Source: Litorilituus lipolyticus
GTDB lineage: Bacteria; Pseudomonadota; Gammaproteobacteria; Enterobacterales; Alteromonadaceae
Length of the DNA stretch: 64,000 nt
Assembly (NCBI RefSeq): GCF_006439335.1
Contig: NZ_SAWY01000038.1
Coordinates: forward strand, 124,001-188,000
Direction of reading: 5' to 3'
The translations under genes were made by a program, and so were the position numbers. The notes under the pieces were generated by a model, which did not search any database, was not told the origin of the DNA, and saw only the letters and a list, made by a program, of their open reading frames with translations. Positions 36,501 to 45,949 of the stretch are shown here, one piece after another. How positions within the stretch are numbered: position 1 is the first letter of the stretch; each line of letters opens with the position of its first letter.

Positions 36501-37625
36501 TTAGCGTTGCTCAATAGGGGTAACTGTACGAGGCTCGCTTCCCGTATAGTCGGCACTTGGGCGAATTATACGGTTATTTGAGCGCTGTTCCATAACGTGA
36601 GCTGCCCAACCAGTTAAACGTGAACAAACAAAAATAGGAGTAAATAATTTAGTAGGAATACCCATGTAATTGTAAGTTGATGCATGGAAGAAGTCTGCAT
36701 TACAGAATAACTTTTTGGTATCCCACATATATTCTTCACAAGCGACTGAGATATCGTATAAAGAAGTATCACCGTTTTCTTTAGCAAGCTTTTCTGACCA
36801 TGCCTTAATGATGACATTACGTGGATCAGAGGTGCGGTAAATCGCATGACCAAAGCCCATGATCTTCTCTTTACGCTCTAACATACCGGCCATTTGAGTT
36901 TTAGCGTCTTCTGGTGAAGTAAAGCGTTCAATCATATCCATTGCTGCTTCGTTAGCACCACCGTGTAATGGGCCTCGTAAAGTACCAATAGCGCCTGTGA
37001 TACATGAATACATATCTGAAAGCGTCGAGGCACATACTCTTGCAGTAAAGGTAGAAGCGTTAAATTCATGCTCAGCATAAAGAATTAATGAGACATCCAT
37101 AACTCTGCGGTGTTGTTCAGACGGTGTCTCACCGTTTAAAAGTTTCAAGAAATGACCACCTAATGAATCTTCATCAGTAACGCAATCAATTTCTTTTCCT
37201 TCATGTGAATAGTTATACCAGTAACACATAATGGCAGGAAACGCCGCAAGCAATCGGTTAGCAGCTTTATTTTGCTGTGAAAAATCAATTTCTGGCTCAA
37301 GGTTGCCTAAAAATGAACAACCTGTTCGCATAACATCCATTGGGTGTGCATCCGCAGGTATTTTTTGCAACACTTCTTTCAATGCCTGTGGTAAATCACG
37401 CATGCCATTAAGTTCTGCTTTGTACGTTGCTAATTGATCTACAGTAGGTAGTTCACCATTGAATAGTAAATATGCCACTTCTTCAAACGTCGCATTATCT
37501 GCTAAGTCTGAAACATCATAGCCGCAGTAAGTTAAACCACTACCTGACTTGCCTACGGTGCATAAAGACGTTTCACCTGCACTTTGACCACGTAAGCCTG
37601 CACCACCTAATTTTTTATCAACCAT
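36501..37625 (-). CDS. prpC: 2-methylcitrate synthase PrpC
   Basis: 374 residues, citrate-synthase family, condenses propionyl-CoA with oxaloacetate. Active-site segments: GALRGPLHGGANEAAMDM-type loop (read TLRGPLHGGANEA here), GFGHAIYRTSDPR with catalytic His, and the C-terminal FVCSRLTGWAAHVMEQR. GAGGAAAGAG ribosome site upstream of the ATG. Position between prpB and acnD distinguishes it from the housekeeping citrate synthase. Confidence 0.96.
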   Translation of the reverse strand: MVDKKLGGAGLRGQSAGETSLCTVGKSGSGLTYCGYDVSDLADNATFEEVAYLLFNGELPTVDQLATYKAELNGMRDLPQALKEVLQKIPADAHPMDVMRTGCSFLGNLEPEIDFSQQNKAANRLLAAFPAIMCYWYNYSHEGKEIDCVTDEDSLGGHFLKLLNGETPSEQHRRVMDVSLILYAEHEFNASTFTARVCASTLSDMYSCITGAIGTLRGPLHGGANEAAMDMIERFTSPEDAKTQMAGMLERKEKIMGFGHAIYRTSDPRNVIIKAWSEKLAKENGDTSLYDISVACEEYMWDTKKLFCNADFFHASTYNYMGIPTKLFTPIFVCSRLTGWAAHVMEQRSNNRIIRPSADYTGSEPRTVTPIEQR

Positions 37626-37680
37626 CTCTCTTTCCTCATATTCTGTATTTATTATGTTTATATCTCGTAATGACTATTGC

Positions 37681-38571
37681 TTACTTGTTTTTACCTTCAG
37701 CAAATAATGAATCTAGCTTTTGTTCATAATCGTGATAACCAAGGTAGTCATATAAATCCATTCTGGTTTGCATATTGTCAATTTCAGCTTTTTGATCGCC
37801 ATCAGCTAAAAGGGTTTTATAAACTGACTCAGCGGCTTTATTCATAGCTCTAAACGCTGAAAGTGGGTAAAGCACCATGGCACAACCCCACTCACCTAAT
37901 TGCTCTTTATTCCACAATTCAGTTTGACCAAATTCGGTAATATTCGCTAAAACAGGAACGTCTAATGCTTCGGTAAATGCTCTATAATGCTCTTCTGTTT
38001 TAACAGCCTCAGCAAAAATACCATCAGCACCTGCTGCGACATAAGCTTTAGCGCGCTCTAAGGCAGCTTCTAACCCTTCTTGAGCGAAAGCATCAGTTCT
38101 TGCCATAATAAAAAAGTCACTATCTGTTCTAGCATCTACAGCTGCTTTAATGCGATCTACCATTTCCTCTGTAGATACAATTTCTTTATTAGGACGGTGG
38201 CCACAACGTTTTTGTGCAACCTGATCTTCAATATGTACGGCAGCTGCACCCGCTTTTTCCATATCACGGATTGTTTTAGCAATATTAAAAGCACCACCCC
38301 AACCCGTATCAATATCCACTAATAAAGGAAGGCTTGAAGCTGATGTGATACGTTGAACATCTGCGATTACATCATTTAATGAAGTCATACCTAAGTCAGG
38401 TAAACCATAAGATGCATTAGCAACGCCACCACCAGATAAATAAATAGCTTGGTGTCCGAGTTGTTCAGCCATCATGGCGCAGTAGGCGTTAATAGTTCCT
38501 ACGACTTGTAAAGGTTTATTGTTAACTAACGCTTGTCTAAATTTTGCGCCTGGTGATAATACTGTTGACAT
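37681..38571 (-). CDS. prpB: 2-methylisocitrate lyase PrpB
   Basis: 296 residues. Splits 2-methylisocitrate into pyruvate and succinate, final step of the methylcitrate cycle. PEP mutase/isocitrate lyase family: Mg-binding [23 protein letters not shown] carrying the catalytic Cys, and [10 protein letters not shown]. An AGGGG ribosome site is located within the 14-bp gap to the upstream gntR gene, so the two are co-transcribed. Confidence 0.97.
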   Translation of the reverse strand: MSTVLSPGAKFRQALVNNKPLQVVGTINAYCAMMAEQLGHQAIYLSGGGVANASYGLPDLGMTSLNDVIADVQRITSASSLPLLVDIDTGWGGAFNIAKTIRDMEKAGAAAVHIEDQVAQKRCGHRPNKEIVSTEEMVDRIKAAVDARTDSDFFIMARTDAFAQEGLEAALERAKAYVAAGADGIFAEAVKTEEHYRAFTEALDVPVLANITEFGQTELWNKEQLGEWGCAMVLYPLSAFRAMNKAAESVYKTLLADGDQKAEIDNMQTRMDLYDYLGYHDYEQKLDSLFAEGKNK

Positions 38572-38585
38572 TCTGAGTTCCCCTG

Positions 38586-39287
38586 TTAATTTTTTGCTGA
38601 TGTATTAAGCTTTTGTTCAGCAATTTTTTGTTCAATGTTTTTGCGAGAAGCGGCGATATGGCGACGCATTAACATTTCTGCCAATTCGCCATCTCTATCA
38701 CTTATCGCTTGTAAAATATGTAAATGTTCATCATAAGCTCGACTTGCACGAGCACTCTGCATACCAAACTGAAAACGATACATGCGAACTAAATGATAAA
38801 GTTGACCACAAATAAGGTTAATTAATTGTTGGTTATGGCTGCCAAGAATAATTTTATAGTGAAAGTCTAAATCACCCTCTTCCTGATAATAAGCAACACC
38901 TTCTTGTAACGCCTTGGCTTGACTGTGATTGATTAGCATTTGTTGCATAGAAGCAATCTCTTCATCAGTCATATTAAATGCAGCATGTCGACACGCCATA
39001 CCTTCAAGTGCTTCACGGGTAATGTACAATTCAAGTAATCCTTCAATTGTACAATCAACCACTCTAGAGCCTATGTTTGCTTTACGTTCAATGAGGTGAC
39101 ACTTCTCTAAACGATTAAGAGCTTCACGCAAGGTAGAACGACTAATTTGATAATGCTTAGCCAATTCAGGTTCACTAATTTTACTTCCAGCTGGAATTTC
39201 ACCTTCTACGATGGCATGTTGCATTTTTTCAAAGACTTTATCAGCCGTTGTAACGATAGCTTGTTTGGTTGGATTATCTATATACAT
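38586..39287 (-). CDS. prpR: GntR-family (FCD) transcriptional regulator of the methylcitrate operon
   Basis: 233 residues. An N-terminal winged-helix domain (about 5-75, with [27 protein letters not shown]) and a C-terminal FCD ligand-binding helix bundle (about 85-215) with the metal-binding His/Asp residues scattered as in the family. First gene of the gntR-prpB-prpC-acnD-prpF operon, so it probably represses its own operon and responds to a methylcitrate-pathway intermediate. Two ATTGTCGACA palindromes lie upstream. Not related to the sigma54-type PrpR of E. coli, so the symbol is used only as in Shewanella-type annotations. Confidence 0.93.
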   Translation of the reverse strand: MYIDNPTKQAIVTTADKVFEKMQHAIVEGEIPAGSKISEPELAKHYQISRSTLREALNRLEKCHLIERKANIGSRVVDCTIEGLLELYITREALEGMACRHAAFNMTDEEIASMQQMLINHSQAKALQEGVAYYQEEGDLDFHYKIILGSHNQQLINLICGQLYHLVRMYRFQFGMQSARASRAYDEHLHILQAISDRDGELAEMLMRRHIAASRKNIEQKIAEQKLNTSAKN

Positions 39288-39307
39288 AAGAAATAATCAG
39301 TCACATT

Positions 39308-39322
39308 AATTGTCGACACATT
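39308..39322. promoter_or_regulatory. Proximal operator of the prp operon
   Basis: AATTGTCGACACATT with palindromic core TGTCGACA (39311-39318). It lies about 20 bases upstream of the regulator start and just past the predicted -10 box, where binding would block transcription. Confidence 0.75.
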
Positions 39323-39325
39323 GGA

Positions 39326-39354
39326 TTTATACAGCTAATAATATCTTATTTCAA
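39326..39354 (-). promoter_or_regulatory. Predicted sigma70 promoter of the prp operon
   Basis: On the minus strand TTGAAA (39349-39354) and TATAAA (39326-39331) are separated by 17 bases and lie between the two TGTCGACA operators. Confidence 0.5.
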
Positions 39355-39380
39355 AGATATAACAAGTAGACCTAAGTATA

Positions 39381-39392
39381 ATTGTCGACAAT
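39381..39392. promoter_or_regulatory. Distal operator of the prp operon
   Basis: ATTGTCGACAAT, a perfect 12-base palindrome sharing the TTGTCGACA core with the proximal site, about 27 bases upstream of the predicted -35 box. Confidence 0.75.
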
Positions 39393-39430
39393 AAATGATT
39401 TTCATAATGAGGAGAGTGAATTTTAGACAA

Positions 39431-39475
39431 AAAAAAACCTACGTAATAGAGTAGACTATTAAGTAGGTTTTCTTT
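39431..39475 (-). terminator. Rho-independent terminator of the tRNA operon
   Basis: On the minus strand AAAACCTAC and GTAGGTTTT form the base of a hairpin with an inner TTAATAG/CTATTA helix, followed by nine T. It lies 42 bases beyond the last tRNA-Glu gene. Confidence 0.88.
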
Positions 39476-39516
39476 TTTCACTTATGTTCACATTTTAATT
39501 AATGAGCAAAAAAATG

Positions 39517-39592
39517 TGGCATCCCTAAGGGGATTCGAACCCCTGTTACCGCCGTGAAAGGGCGGTGTCCTAGGCCTCTAGACGATAGGGAC
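39517..39592 (-). tRNA. tRNA-Glu (anticodon UUC), copy 4 of 4 in transcription order
   Basis: 76 bases with encoded CCA. Cloverleaf read on the minus strand: acceptor GTCCCTA/TAGGGAT, anticodon stem-loop CCGCCCTTTCACGGCGG with TTC anticodon, T-arm AGGGGTTCGAATCCCCT, discriminator G. The terminal 1:72 pair is G-U instead of the G-C usual in E. coli. Identical in sequence to the other three copies. Confidence 0.98.
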
Positions 39593-39756
39593 ACAGATAT
39601 AAATCTAACTATCTTTTGAGTTATTACACTCAAAGAATTAATTTTTCATTGTTTAATATAGTTAAACTAACTAAATATCTCAATTAAAATTAAAACTCTA
39701 GTACTTATTTTTATATAGAATAATAACTATTTTTATTAATCATAAAATTAATAAAT

Positions 39757-39832
39757 TGGCATCCCTAAGGGGATTCGAACCCCTGTTACCGCCGTGAAAG
39801 GGCGGTGTCCTAGGCCTCTAGACGATAGGGAC
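39757..39832 (-). tRNA. tRNA-Glu (anticodon UUC), copy 3 of 4
   Basis: 76 bases, identical to the other three Glu genes, including the encoded CCA and the G1-U72 pair. Separated from the next copy downstream by 164 bases. Just 5' of it is a short hairpin, CTGGA-ATTA-TCCAG. Confidence 0.98.
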
Positions 39833-39974
39833 ACATGCTGGATAATTCCAGTAACTATCTACCTTAATAAAGGTATAACTAACTTTTACATTAGCAGTCT
39901 ATTTAACTTTCAAGCTTACACTCACAGTAGCTAACAACTGTTTACCTAATAATATCAAAACACAATATTATAAG

Positions 39975-40050
39975 TGGCATCCCTAAGGGGATTCGAACCC
40001 CTGTTACCGCCGTGAAAGGGCGGTGTCCTAGGCCTCTAGACGATAGGGAC
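39975..40050 (-). tRNA. tRNA-Glu (anticodon UUC), copy 2 of 4
   Basis: 76 bases, identical to the other Glu copies. Preceded on the 5' side by a short hairpin CTGGT-GTA-ACCAG, similar in position to that in front of copy 3; it may guide precursor processing. Confidence 0.98.
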
Positions 40051-40188
40051 ACAAGCTGGTTACACCAGAATTCTATCTATCAAACAAATAATGCTTGATG
40101 CTCTACTTATATAAATATCTGTAAAGCTCTAAATCACTACCCCGCCTTGAAACACATTGCGCGATAGCTTAAAACAAACCATCAATAG

Positions 40189-40264
40189 TGGCATCCCTAA
40201 GGGGATTCGAACCCCTGTTACCGCCGTGAAAGGGCGGTGTCCTAGGCCTCTAGACGATAGGGAC
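40189..40264 (-). tRNA. tRNA-Glu (anticodon UUC), copy 1 of 4
   Basis: 76 bases, identical to the other Glu copies. It follows tRNA-Ala by 56 bases in the same orientation, so the array is read as Ala-Glu-Glu-Glu-Glu from one promoter. Confidence 0.98.
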
Positions 40265-40320
40265 ACATAAATACTATCGTTTGGATTTCTCCAAATTTTA
40301 CATCTCAGATGCAAACTCTA

Positions 40321-40396
40321 TGGTGGAGCTATGCGGGATCGAACCGCAGACCTCTTCGCTGCCAGCGAAGCGCTCTCCCAGCTGAGCTATAGCCCC
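40321..40396 (-). tRNA. tRNA-Ala (anticodon GGC)
   Basis: 76 bases with encoded CCA. Acceptor GGGGCTA pairs with TAGCTCC through the G3-U70 wobble that identifies tRNA-Ala; anticodon arm CTTCGCTGGCAGCGAAG has anticodon GGC; T-arm TGCGGTTCGATCCCGCA. First gene of the operon. Confidence 0.98.
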
Positions 40397-40487
40397 GTTT
40401 TATAACGGTTTATTTAATCACTGGCCTAATAGCAATTAAATATTCATCCTCTGCAGGTGGACCTAACACTTGCTGAAAACGAGGCGC

Positions 40488-40516
40488 ATTCTAAGCAGCA
40501 CCCCTTAAACTGTCAA
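40488..40516 (-). promoter_or_regulatory. sigma70 promoter of the tRNA operon with GC-rich discriminator
   Basis: On the minus strand a perfect TTGACA (40511-40516) and TAGAAT (40488-40493) are 17 bases apart. GCGCCTC follows the -10 box, the kind of GC-rich discriminator found at stringently controlled stable-RNA promoters. The first tRNA begins about 90 bases downstream. Confidence 0.88.
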
Positions 40517-40802
40517 CTGTTATTTTAAAATTTTTACTGTTTTTTTCAATAAATTGACAATCTGATTACTTAAGCACCAACTTGATTATTTATTGCATAG
40601 CAAATCCACTACTTAGCACAATAATTTGCTCATTTAGTTAACTTAAACCGTTTTGAATAAAATCAATTTTAAGAATAAATAGCGTCAATCATGGTTAATG
40701 TTACAATGCCATAACAGTGAATAACTTTATTAAAAATTGTTTTATCGATATCGTGCTCTAATGATATCGACTAACTATATTTGAAAACACAATCATATTT
40801 AT
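40517..40802. other. Divergent spacer between the tRNA operon and ybhK
   Basis: Very AT-rich. It contains one inverted repeat, TCGATATC (40745-40752) and GATATCGA (40763-40770), about 33 bases before the ybhK start. No gene found. Confidence 0.5.
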
Positions 40803-41702
40803 ATGCAATTAAGAAAATTAAACATCGTTGCAATTGGTGGTGGACACGGCTTAGGACGTGTACTACTGACTTTATCTTTTATGGGTAATAAGCTTACCGG
40901 TATTGTAACAACTACAGATAATGGTGGCTCCACTGGGCGCTTAAGAAAAAGAAACAGCACCATTGCTTGGGGTGACTTGCGTAACTGTTTAACACAATTA
41001 GCAGATAAGAACGCCATCGGTAGTCAATTATTTGATTTTAGATTTGAGGGTGAAGATGATTTAGGTGGCCATAACCTTGGTAACCTAATTCTTTACGCGC
41101 TAGAAAATTTACAGTCATCCCCTCTCGATTCTATCAATCTGGTTCGACGTATCCTGCGCGTTAAAACACAGTTACTACCCATGTCTGAAACGCCAACAGA
41201 TCTTATGGCGTTTTATCCTGAAGGACGTTGTCGTTTAGGCGAGTTGTCTGTTGATGATATGCCTATAATGCCGAAAAACTTAATGTTAGCGCCCTTAGTT
41301 AAAGCAAGTCCATCTTGTCTTGAGGCAATAAGAAATGCAGATTTAATTATTCTAGGACCGGGAAGTTTCTTAACCAGTGTAATTCCTCCTTTATTAGTAA
41401 GAGATATCAGTAATGCAATAATTGAACGAAAAGGTCATTGCGTATTCATCGACAATATTGTCCCTGAGCAAAGTCCTGCCGCATCTTTAACCCTTGATGA
41501 AAAGTTAAATTGGATTGAAGATAATGTTGGCAGCTTACCTATTGATAGTGTTATTACCCAAGATCTACAAGTTAACTCTGAACGTGTAAATATTCTCCAT
41601 CAAGATCTTGCTCATAATACTGTGCCTCATCATCATGATAAGGAAAAGCTGATTAATGCACTAGAAAACTGTTTTACAAAATTTTCTAATCTAGAAAAAT
41701 AG
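40803..41702 (+). CDS. ybhK: YvcK/CofD-like gluconeogenesis-factor family protein (E. coli YbhK type)
   Basis: 299 residues. The N-terminal Rossmann-type loop IGGGHGLGRVLL and TTTDNGGSTGRLRK, and the later LGGHNLGNLI and LGPGSFLTSVIPPLLV, are the nucleotide-sugar-binding motifs of the YvcK family (Bacillus YvcK binds UDP-GlcNAc and is needed for gluconeogenic growth and cell shape). Cytoplasmic. Whether the E. coli-type member has the same role is not known. Monocistronic, with a terminator shared with the convergent dcd. Confidence 0.92.
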   Translation: MQLRKLNIVAIGGGHGLGRVLLTLSFMGNKLTGIVTTTDNGGSTGRLRKRNSTIAWGDLRNCLTQLADKNAIGSQLFDFRFEGEDDLGGHNLGNLILYALENLQSSPLDSINLVRRILRVKTQLLPMSETPTDLMAFYPEGRCRLGELSVDDMPIMPKNLMLAPLVKASPSCLEAIRNADLIILGPGSFLTSVIPPLLVRDISNAIIERKGHCVFIDNIVPEQSPAASLTLDEKLNWIEDNVGSLPIDSVITQDLQVNSERVNILHQDLAHNTVPHHHDKEKLINALENCFTKFSNLEK

Positions 41703-41718
41703 TTATTTTCCAATAAAT

Positions 41719-41751
41719 AAAAAAGCATAGCGATTAGACTATGCTTTTTTA
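41719..41751. terminator. Bidirectional terminator between ybhK and dcd
   Basis: AAAAAAGCATAG and CTATGCTTTTTT pair around an eight-base loop, with T runs on both strands, between the convergent stops at 41702 and 41770. Confidence 0.9.
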
Positions 41752-41769
41752 ATCTCTATACGTAGGTTT

Positions 41770-42366
41770 TTATCTTAACGCACTTTCATCTTGACTGATT
41801 CTACTTGCTACGGCACCTTTTTGATCTTTGTATTTTGCATCACCACGCTTGTTATAAGGCCTTAATGCACTTGATGACATGGTTTCAAAATTAAGCGCAG
41901 CTATTTTCATTTTTGGACGCAAAGCTAAAGGTAGTTTTCCACTATTATAAAATTCTAATACAATTTGTCCTGACCAACCTGGATCTATTCGATGAGCTGT
42001 TACATGCACCATTAATCCTAAGCGAGCTAATGATGAACGTCCGTCTAACCAGCCAACAATATTATCAGGCAAGGTAACTGACTCGAAAGTTACTGCTAAA
42101 GCTAATTCACCAGGATGTAAGAAAAAGGCTTCACCATCTTCAATGTATATTTCTTCACTCATTACGGAGTTCATTGCTTGTTGTACTTCCGCTTTAGGAC
42201 CGCTTAAATCTATATAAGGTGCAGTATGATCTTTGAATACTCTAAACTCATTGCCTAAGCGAATATCAACACTCACCCCTGAAATCATTGAGCTATCAGG
42301 CGTTGGAGTTATCAGTATTTGCTCATCTTTAATATATTGTTCTATGTCTTTATCGCAAAGTCTCAT
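41770..42366 (-). CDS. dcd: dCTP deaminase
   Basis: 198 residues, trimeric dUTPase-superfamily enzyme that deaminates dCTP to dUTP for thymidylate synthesis. Highly conserved block [20 protein letters not shown] and [19 protein letters not shown], which contains the catalytic Glu. The C-terminal tail [16 protein letters not shown] that closes over the active site is present. Follows the mrp gene by about 50 bases on the same strand. Confidence 0.97.
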   Translation of the reverse strand: MRLCDKDIEQYIKDEQILITPTPDSSMISGVSVDIRLGNEFRVFKDHTAPYIDLSGPKAEVQQAMNSVMSEEIYIEDGEAFFLHPGELALAVTFESVTLPDNIVGWLDGRSSLARLGLMVHVTAHRIDPGWSGQIVLEFYNSGKLPLALRPKMKIAALNFETMSSSALRPYNKRGDAKYKDQKGAVASRISQDESALR

Positions 42367-42417
42367 AATAGTTTTCTTATGGTTAGTTAGTGGCTAAGCC
42401 TAAAGCCTTGATATCAA

Positions 42418-43605
42418 TCAATCAATCAGTGATATTTCAATATTAGGTGTTTGCGAACTGTTATTATCACATTGTAAATATAACTGTCCCGCAATATTGC
42501 GGGCTATCTTACGATATTGTTGTGCTATTTCACCAGTGCTATTTTCTATAATGTCTGATTTACCTGTATCTGCGTCATGTCTAATATCAATATTTAATGG
42601 CAGTTGACCTAACAGGTGAGTGTCAAAATGTTCCGCCATCTTCACTCCTCCTGCCTGTCCGAAAATATGACTTTGATGACCACAGTTTTCACAGGTGTGA
42701 TAGCTCATGTTTTCCACTATACCAAGTACCGGAACTTTAACCTTATCAAACATTGCAACTCCCTTCCCTGCATCAACTAAGGCAATATCTTGTGGCGTAG
42801 TCACAATCACTGCAGCTGCCACAGGCACCTTTTGCGCTAAAGTTAATTGAATATCACCCGTTCCTGGTGGCATATCTATTAGTAAATAATCCAGTTCTGA
42901 CCAAGCGGTTTCATTGAGGAGTTGATTAAACGCCGAACTTGCCATCGGTCCTCGCCAAACCGTGGCATCATCTTTATCAACCAAAAAGCCAATGGACATA
43001 GCTTCAAGACCATGACTTTTTAGCGGAGTCATATATTTGCCATCAGTTGAAGTCGGCTTTTCATCCGATAACCCCAGCATAGTAGGAATAGAAGGGCCAT
43101 ATATGTCAGCATCAAGAATACCCACTTTGGCACCCTCGCTCATTAACGCATAAGCCAAGTTAACGGTAGTGGTTGATTTTCCTACGCCACCTTTACCAGA
43201 TGCGACAGCAATAATGTTTTTAATATTTTGACCGCTTCCCGTTAATTGAAATTGACGTACCGGCATAATATTAAGTAGACCATTTAAAACCACTTCTTTT
43301 GATAAAGCACTAGATAAGCTAATCGCTATCTCATCTAACTCTCCCTGACAGGGGAACGGCACCGTTAAGCTGACTTTTATGATATTACTTGATTGCTTTT
43401 CAATACGTAGTTTAGATTGCTGATCTAAAATCCCTTGCGGAAAACGTTCTGAGCGATACTGTAGCAAAGCATTTTCTATAACTTGACTGTCATCACTATC
43501 GATTAATGTATTTTGGGAATTGTCCTTTGTTGATTGAGCCATATTTTCATTTGTCTCAACGTTAGATTTATTTGAAGGTTCTCGAGAAAAAAATTTACCA
43601 AACAT
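42418..43605 (-). CDS. apbC: Mrp/ApbC/NBP35-family iron-sulfur cluster carrier ATPase
   Basis: 395 residues. An N-terminal MIP18-like (DUF59) domain (about 45-120) and a P-loop domain with deviant Walker A VASGKGGVGKSTTTVNLA (about 134-151), switch DADIYGPSIP, and a CxxC (HTCENCGH) that binds a transferable Fe-S cluster between two subunits. It delivers clusters to target apoproteins in the cytoplasm. Divergent from metG as in E. coli (mrp-metG). Confidence 0.95.
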   Translation of the reverse strand: MFGKFFSREPSNKSNVETNENMAQSTKDNSQNTLIDSDDSQVIENALLQYRSERFPQGILDQQSKLRIEKQSSNIIKVSLTVPFPCQGELDEIAISLSSALSKEVVLNGLLNIMPVRQFQLTGSGQNIKNIIAVASGKGGVGKSTTTVNLAYALMSEGAKVGILDADIYGPSIPTMLGLSDEKPTSTDGKYMTPLKSHGLEAMSIGFLVDKDDATVWRGPMASSAFNQLLNETAWSELDYLLIDMPPGTGDIQLTLAQKVPVAAAVIVTTPQDIALVDAGKGVAMFDKVKVPVLGIVENMSYHTCENCGHQSHIFGQAGGVKMAEHFDTHLLGQLPLNIDIRHDADTGKSDIIENSTGEIAQQYRKIARNIAGQLYLQCDNNSSQTPNIEISLID

Positions 43606-43695
43606 AGCAACTACCTAGGCTATTAATCATTTGAGTATAAGCGGTAAATTCTGTACTATTGCAGCCATTATTACCATCATAAACATTAATTATTC

Positions 43696-45831
43696 ATGTC
43701 TGATCCTATTTTATCTGAAACTTCATCAAACGCGAACAATAAAAAGCGTAAAATTTTAGTCACTTGTGCCCTACCTTATGCAAACGGCTCAATACATCTA
43801 GGTCACTTACTCGAACATATTCAAACGGATATCTGGGTAAGGTTTCAACGTATGCGCGGTAATGAAACTTACTTTGTTTGTGCTGATGATGCACACGGCA
43901 CACCTATTATGCTTAAAGCGCAAGAATTAGGTGTATCTCCTGAAGAGATGATTAATGCTGTTCGTGATGAGCATATGGCTGATTTTGCAGATTTTCATAT
44001 TAGCTTTGATAACTATCATTCAACTCATAGTGAAGAAAATAAAAGTTTTGCTGAAGAGATATATAACCGACTTCATGCAAGTGGTCATATTAAAACTCGA
44101 ACAATCTCACAATTATACGATCCAGAAAAAGGCATGTTCCTACCTGATCGCTTTGTTAAGGGCACTTGCCCTAAATGTAAAAGCGAAGATCAAAATGGTG
44201 ACAGCTGTGACGATTGTGGTGCAACCTATTCTCCAACAGAAGTTTTAAATCCGCGCTCTGTGGTTTCAGGCGCAACACCGGTTTTAAAAGATTCTGAGCA
44301 TTATTTCTTTGATTTACCTGCTTTCGAGCAGATGTTAAAAGACTGGACTCGCAGTGGTGCATTACAAGAAGAAATGGCAAACAAATTAGCCGAATGGTTT
44401 GAGTCAGGTTTACAGCAATGGGATATTAGTCGTGATGCACCTTATTTTGGTTTCGAGATACCTAACGCACCTGGCAAATTCTTCTATGTCTGGTTAGATG
44501 CGCCTATTGGCTATATGGGCAGCTTTAAGAATTTATGTGATAAAAAGCCAGAAATTGACTTTGATAGTTTCTGGTCGGAAGACTCTGAAGCCGAACTTTA
44601 TCACTTTATCGGTAAAGACATTATTTATTTCCACAGCCTATTTTGGCCAGCAATGTTAGAAGGAGCTGGATTTAGAAAACCTACGTCTGTCTATGCTCAT
44701 GGTTTTGTCACCGTTAACGGCGCTAAAATGTCAAAATCAAAAGGAACCTTCATCAAAGGGCGTACTTATTTAGAGCATTTAAACCCTGAATATTTACGTT
44801 ACTACTACGCTGCAAAATTAACGCACCGTATTGATGACTTAGATTTAAACCTTGAAGACTTCGCACAACGAGTCAATTCAGACTTGGTTGGTAAAGTTGT
44901 TAATATTGCTTCACGTTGTGCAAGCTTCATCACAAAACGTTTTGATGGCATGTTATCAACGAATATTGATGATCAAGCTTTAGCGGATGAAGTGATGAAT
45001 GCTGGCGATAGCATTGCTGCACATTATGAATCACGTGATTTTGGCCGTGGTATGCGCGAAATTATGGCCCTTGCTGATAAAGTCAACGAATATATTGCGG
45101 TCAAAGAACCATGGCAGCTCGTTAAAGACGAAAGCAAGCAACAAGAAGTTCAAGATATCTGTTCATTAGGCATTAACATGTTCCGTACATTAATGATCTA
45201 TTTGAAGCCTGTATTACCTGTATTAGCAAACAGTACAGAAACCTTCTTAAATGATGAGTTATCTTGGGAAGGTCATAAAGCATTACTTACTAATCATAAA
45301 ATCAACAAATTCAAAGCATTATTGCAACGTGTTGATATGGATAAAATTAATGCCATGACAGAAGCATCAAAAGAAAGCTTAACCTCAGATAAAAATAACA
45401 ATAAAGCTGAAACAAAAAAGGCTAAGAAAAAAGCAAAAGCTGAAAATGATAATAGTGCAGCACTAGCAAACCCGCTGGCGGCTGATCCCATCTCTGAAGA
45501 AATTCAATTTGATGACTTTGCAAAGATAGACTTAAGAATTGCTAAAATCATTAATGCCGAACACGTTGAAAAGGCTGATAAGCTGTTAAAACTAACCCTA
45601 GGGTTAGATGAAGACGGTACTGAAACAAGGCAAGTATTTGCTGGTATTAAATCCGCTTATCAACCTGAAGACTTAATCGGAAAGCATACGGTAATGGTGG
45701 CTAATTTAGCACCAAGAAAAATGCGCTTTGGTATGTCTGAAGGAATGGTGCTAGCAGCAGGGCCAGGCGGTAAAGATCTTTGGGTTTTAAACCCTGATGA
45801 TGGCGCGAAACCAGGAATGCGTGTTAAATAA
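43696..45831 (+). CDS. metG: Methionyl-tRNA synthetase
   Basis: 711 residues, class I synthetase. ATP-binding HLGH variant ([11 protein letters not shown], about 31-41) and KMSKSKGTF loop (about 350); a zinc knuckle with CPKC and CDDC (about 158-178); anticodon-binding Trp/helical domain (about 390-560); a Lys/Ala-rich linker (about 565-595); and a C-terminal EMAPII-like tRNA-binding domain ([20 protein letters not shown] to the end) for dimerisation. Own terminator downstream. Confidence 0.98.
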   Translation: MSDPILSETSSNANNKKRKILVTCALPYANGSIHLGHLLEHIQTDIWVRFQRMRGNETYFVCADDAHGTPIMLKAQELGVSPEEMINAVRDEHMADFADFHISFDNYHSTHSEENKSFAEEIYNRLHASGHIKTRTISQLYDPEKGMFLPDRFVKGTCPKCKSEDQNGDSCDDCGATYSPTEVLNPRSVVSGATPVLKDSEHYFFDLPAFEQMLKDWTRSGALQEEMANKLAEWFESGLQQWDISRDAPYFGFEIPNAPGKFFYVWLDAPIGYMGSFKNLCDKKPEIDFDSFWSEDSEAELYHFIGKDIIYFHSLFWPAMLEGAGFRKPTSVYAHGFVTVNGAKMSKSKGTFIKGRTYLEHLNPEYLRYYYAAKLTHRIDDLDLNLEDFAQRVNSDLVGKVVNIASRCASFITKRFDGMLSTNIDDQALADEVMNAGDSIAAHYESRDFGRGMREIMALADKVNEYIAVKEPWQLVKDESKQQEVQDICSLGINMFRTLMIYLKPVLPVLANSTETFLNDELSWEGHKALLTNHKINKFKALLQRVDMDKINAMTEASKESLTSDKNNNKAETKKAKKKAKAENDNSAALANPLAADPISEEIQFDDFAKIDLRIAKIINAEHVEKADKLLKLTLGLDEDGTETRQVFAGIKSAYQPEDLIGKHTVMVANLAPRKMRFGMSEGMVLAAGPGGKDLWVLNPDDGAKPGMRVK

Positions 45832-45861
45832 AAAGCACTTCGGCTAAAATCAAATACGTGC

Positions 45862-45890
45862 AAAAGGTATCGATAACTCGGTACCTTTTT
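45862..45890 (+). terminator. Terminator of metG
   Basis: AAAAGGTA and TACCTTTTT form the stem around a partly paired TCGATAACTCGG loop and end in a T run, about 30 bases after the metG stop. Confidence 0.8.
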
Positions 45891-45949
45891 CATTTATATT
45901 TTAGTAAATCAAGCCTCTTACAGTAACATGGGCATAAAAACGACAAACA

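Noticed and set aside
39411..39456. Short frame on the plus strand starting with GTG at 39417 after AGGAGA, 12 codons
   Set aside because: Good ribosome-site look but only a dozen codons, running into the tRNA operon terminator; no coding evidence.
39517..40264. Four near-regular 76-base repeats resembling a repeat array
   Set aside because: They are tRNA-Glu genes, not CRISPR repeats: cloverleaf intact, spacers unequal and longer than the repeats.
40129..40314. Open reading frame of 61 codons on the minus strand across a tRNA gene
   Set aside because: It is read through tRNA-Glu copy 1; the frame is a by-product of the tRNA sequence.
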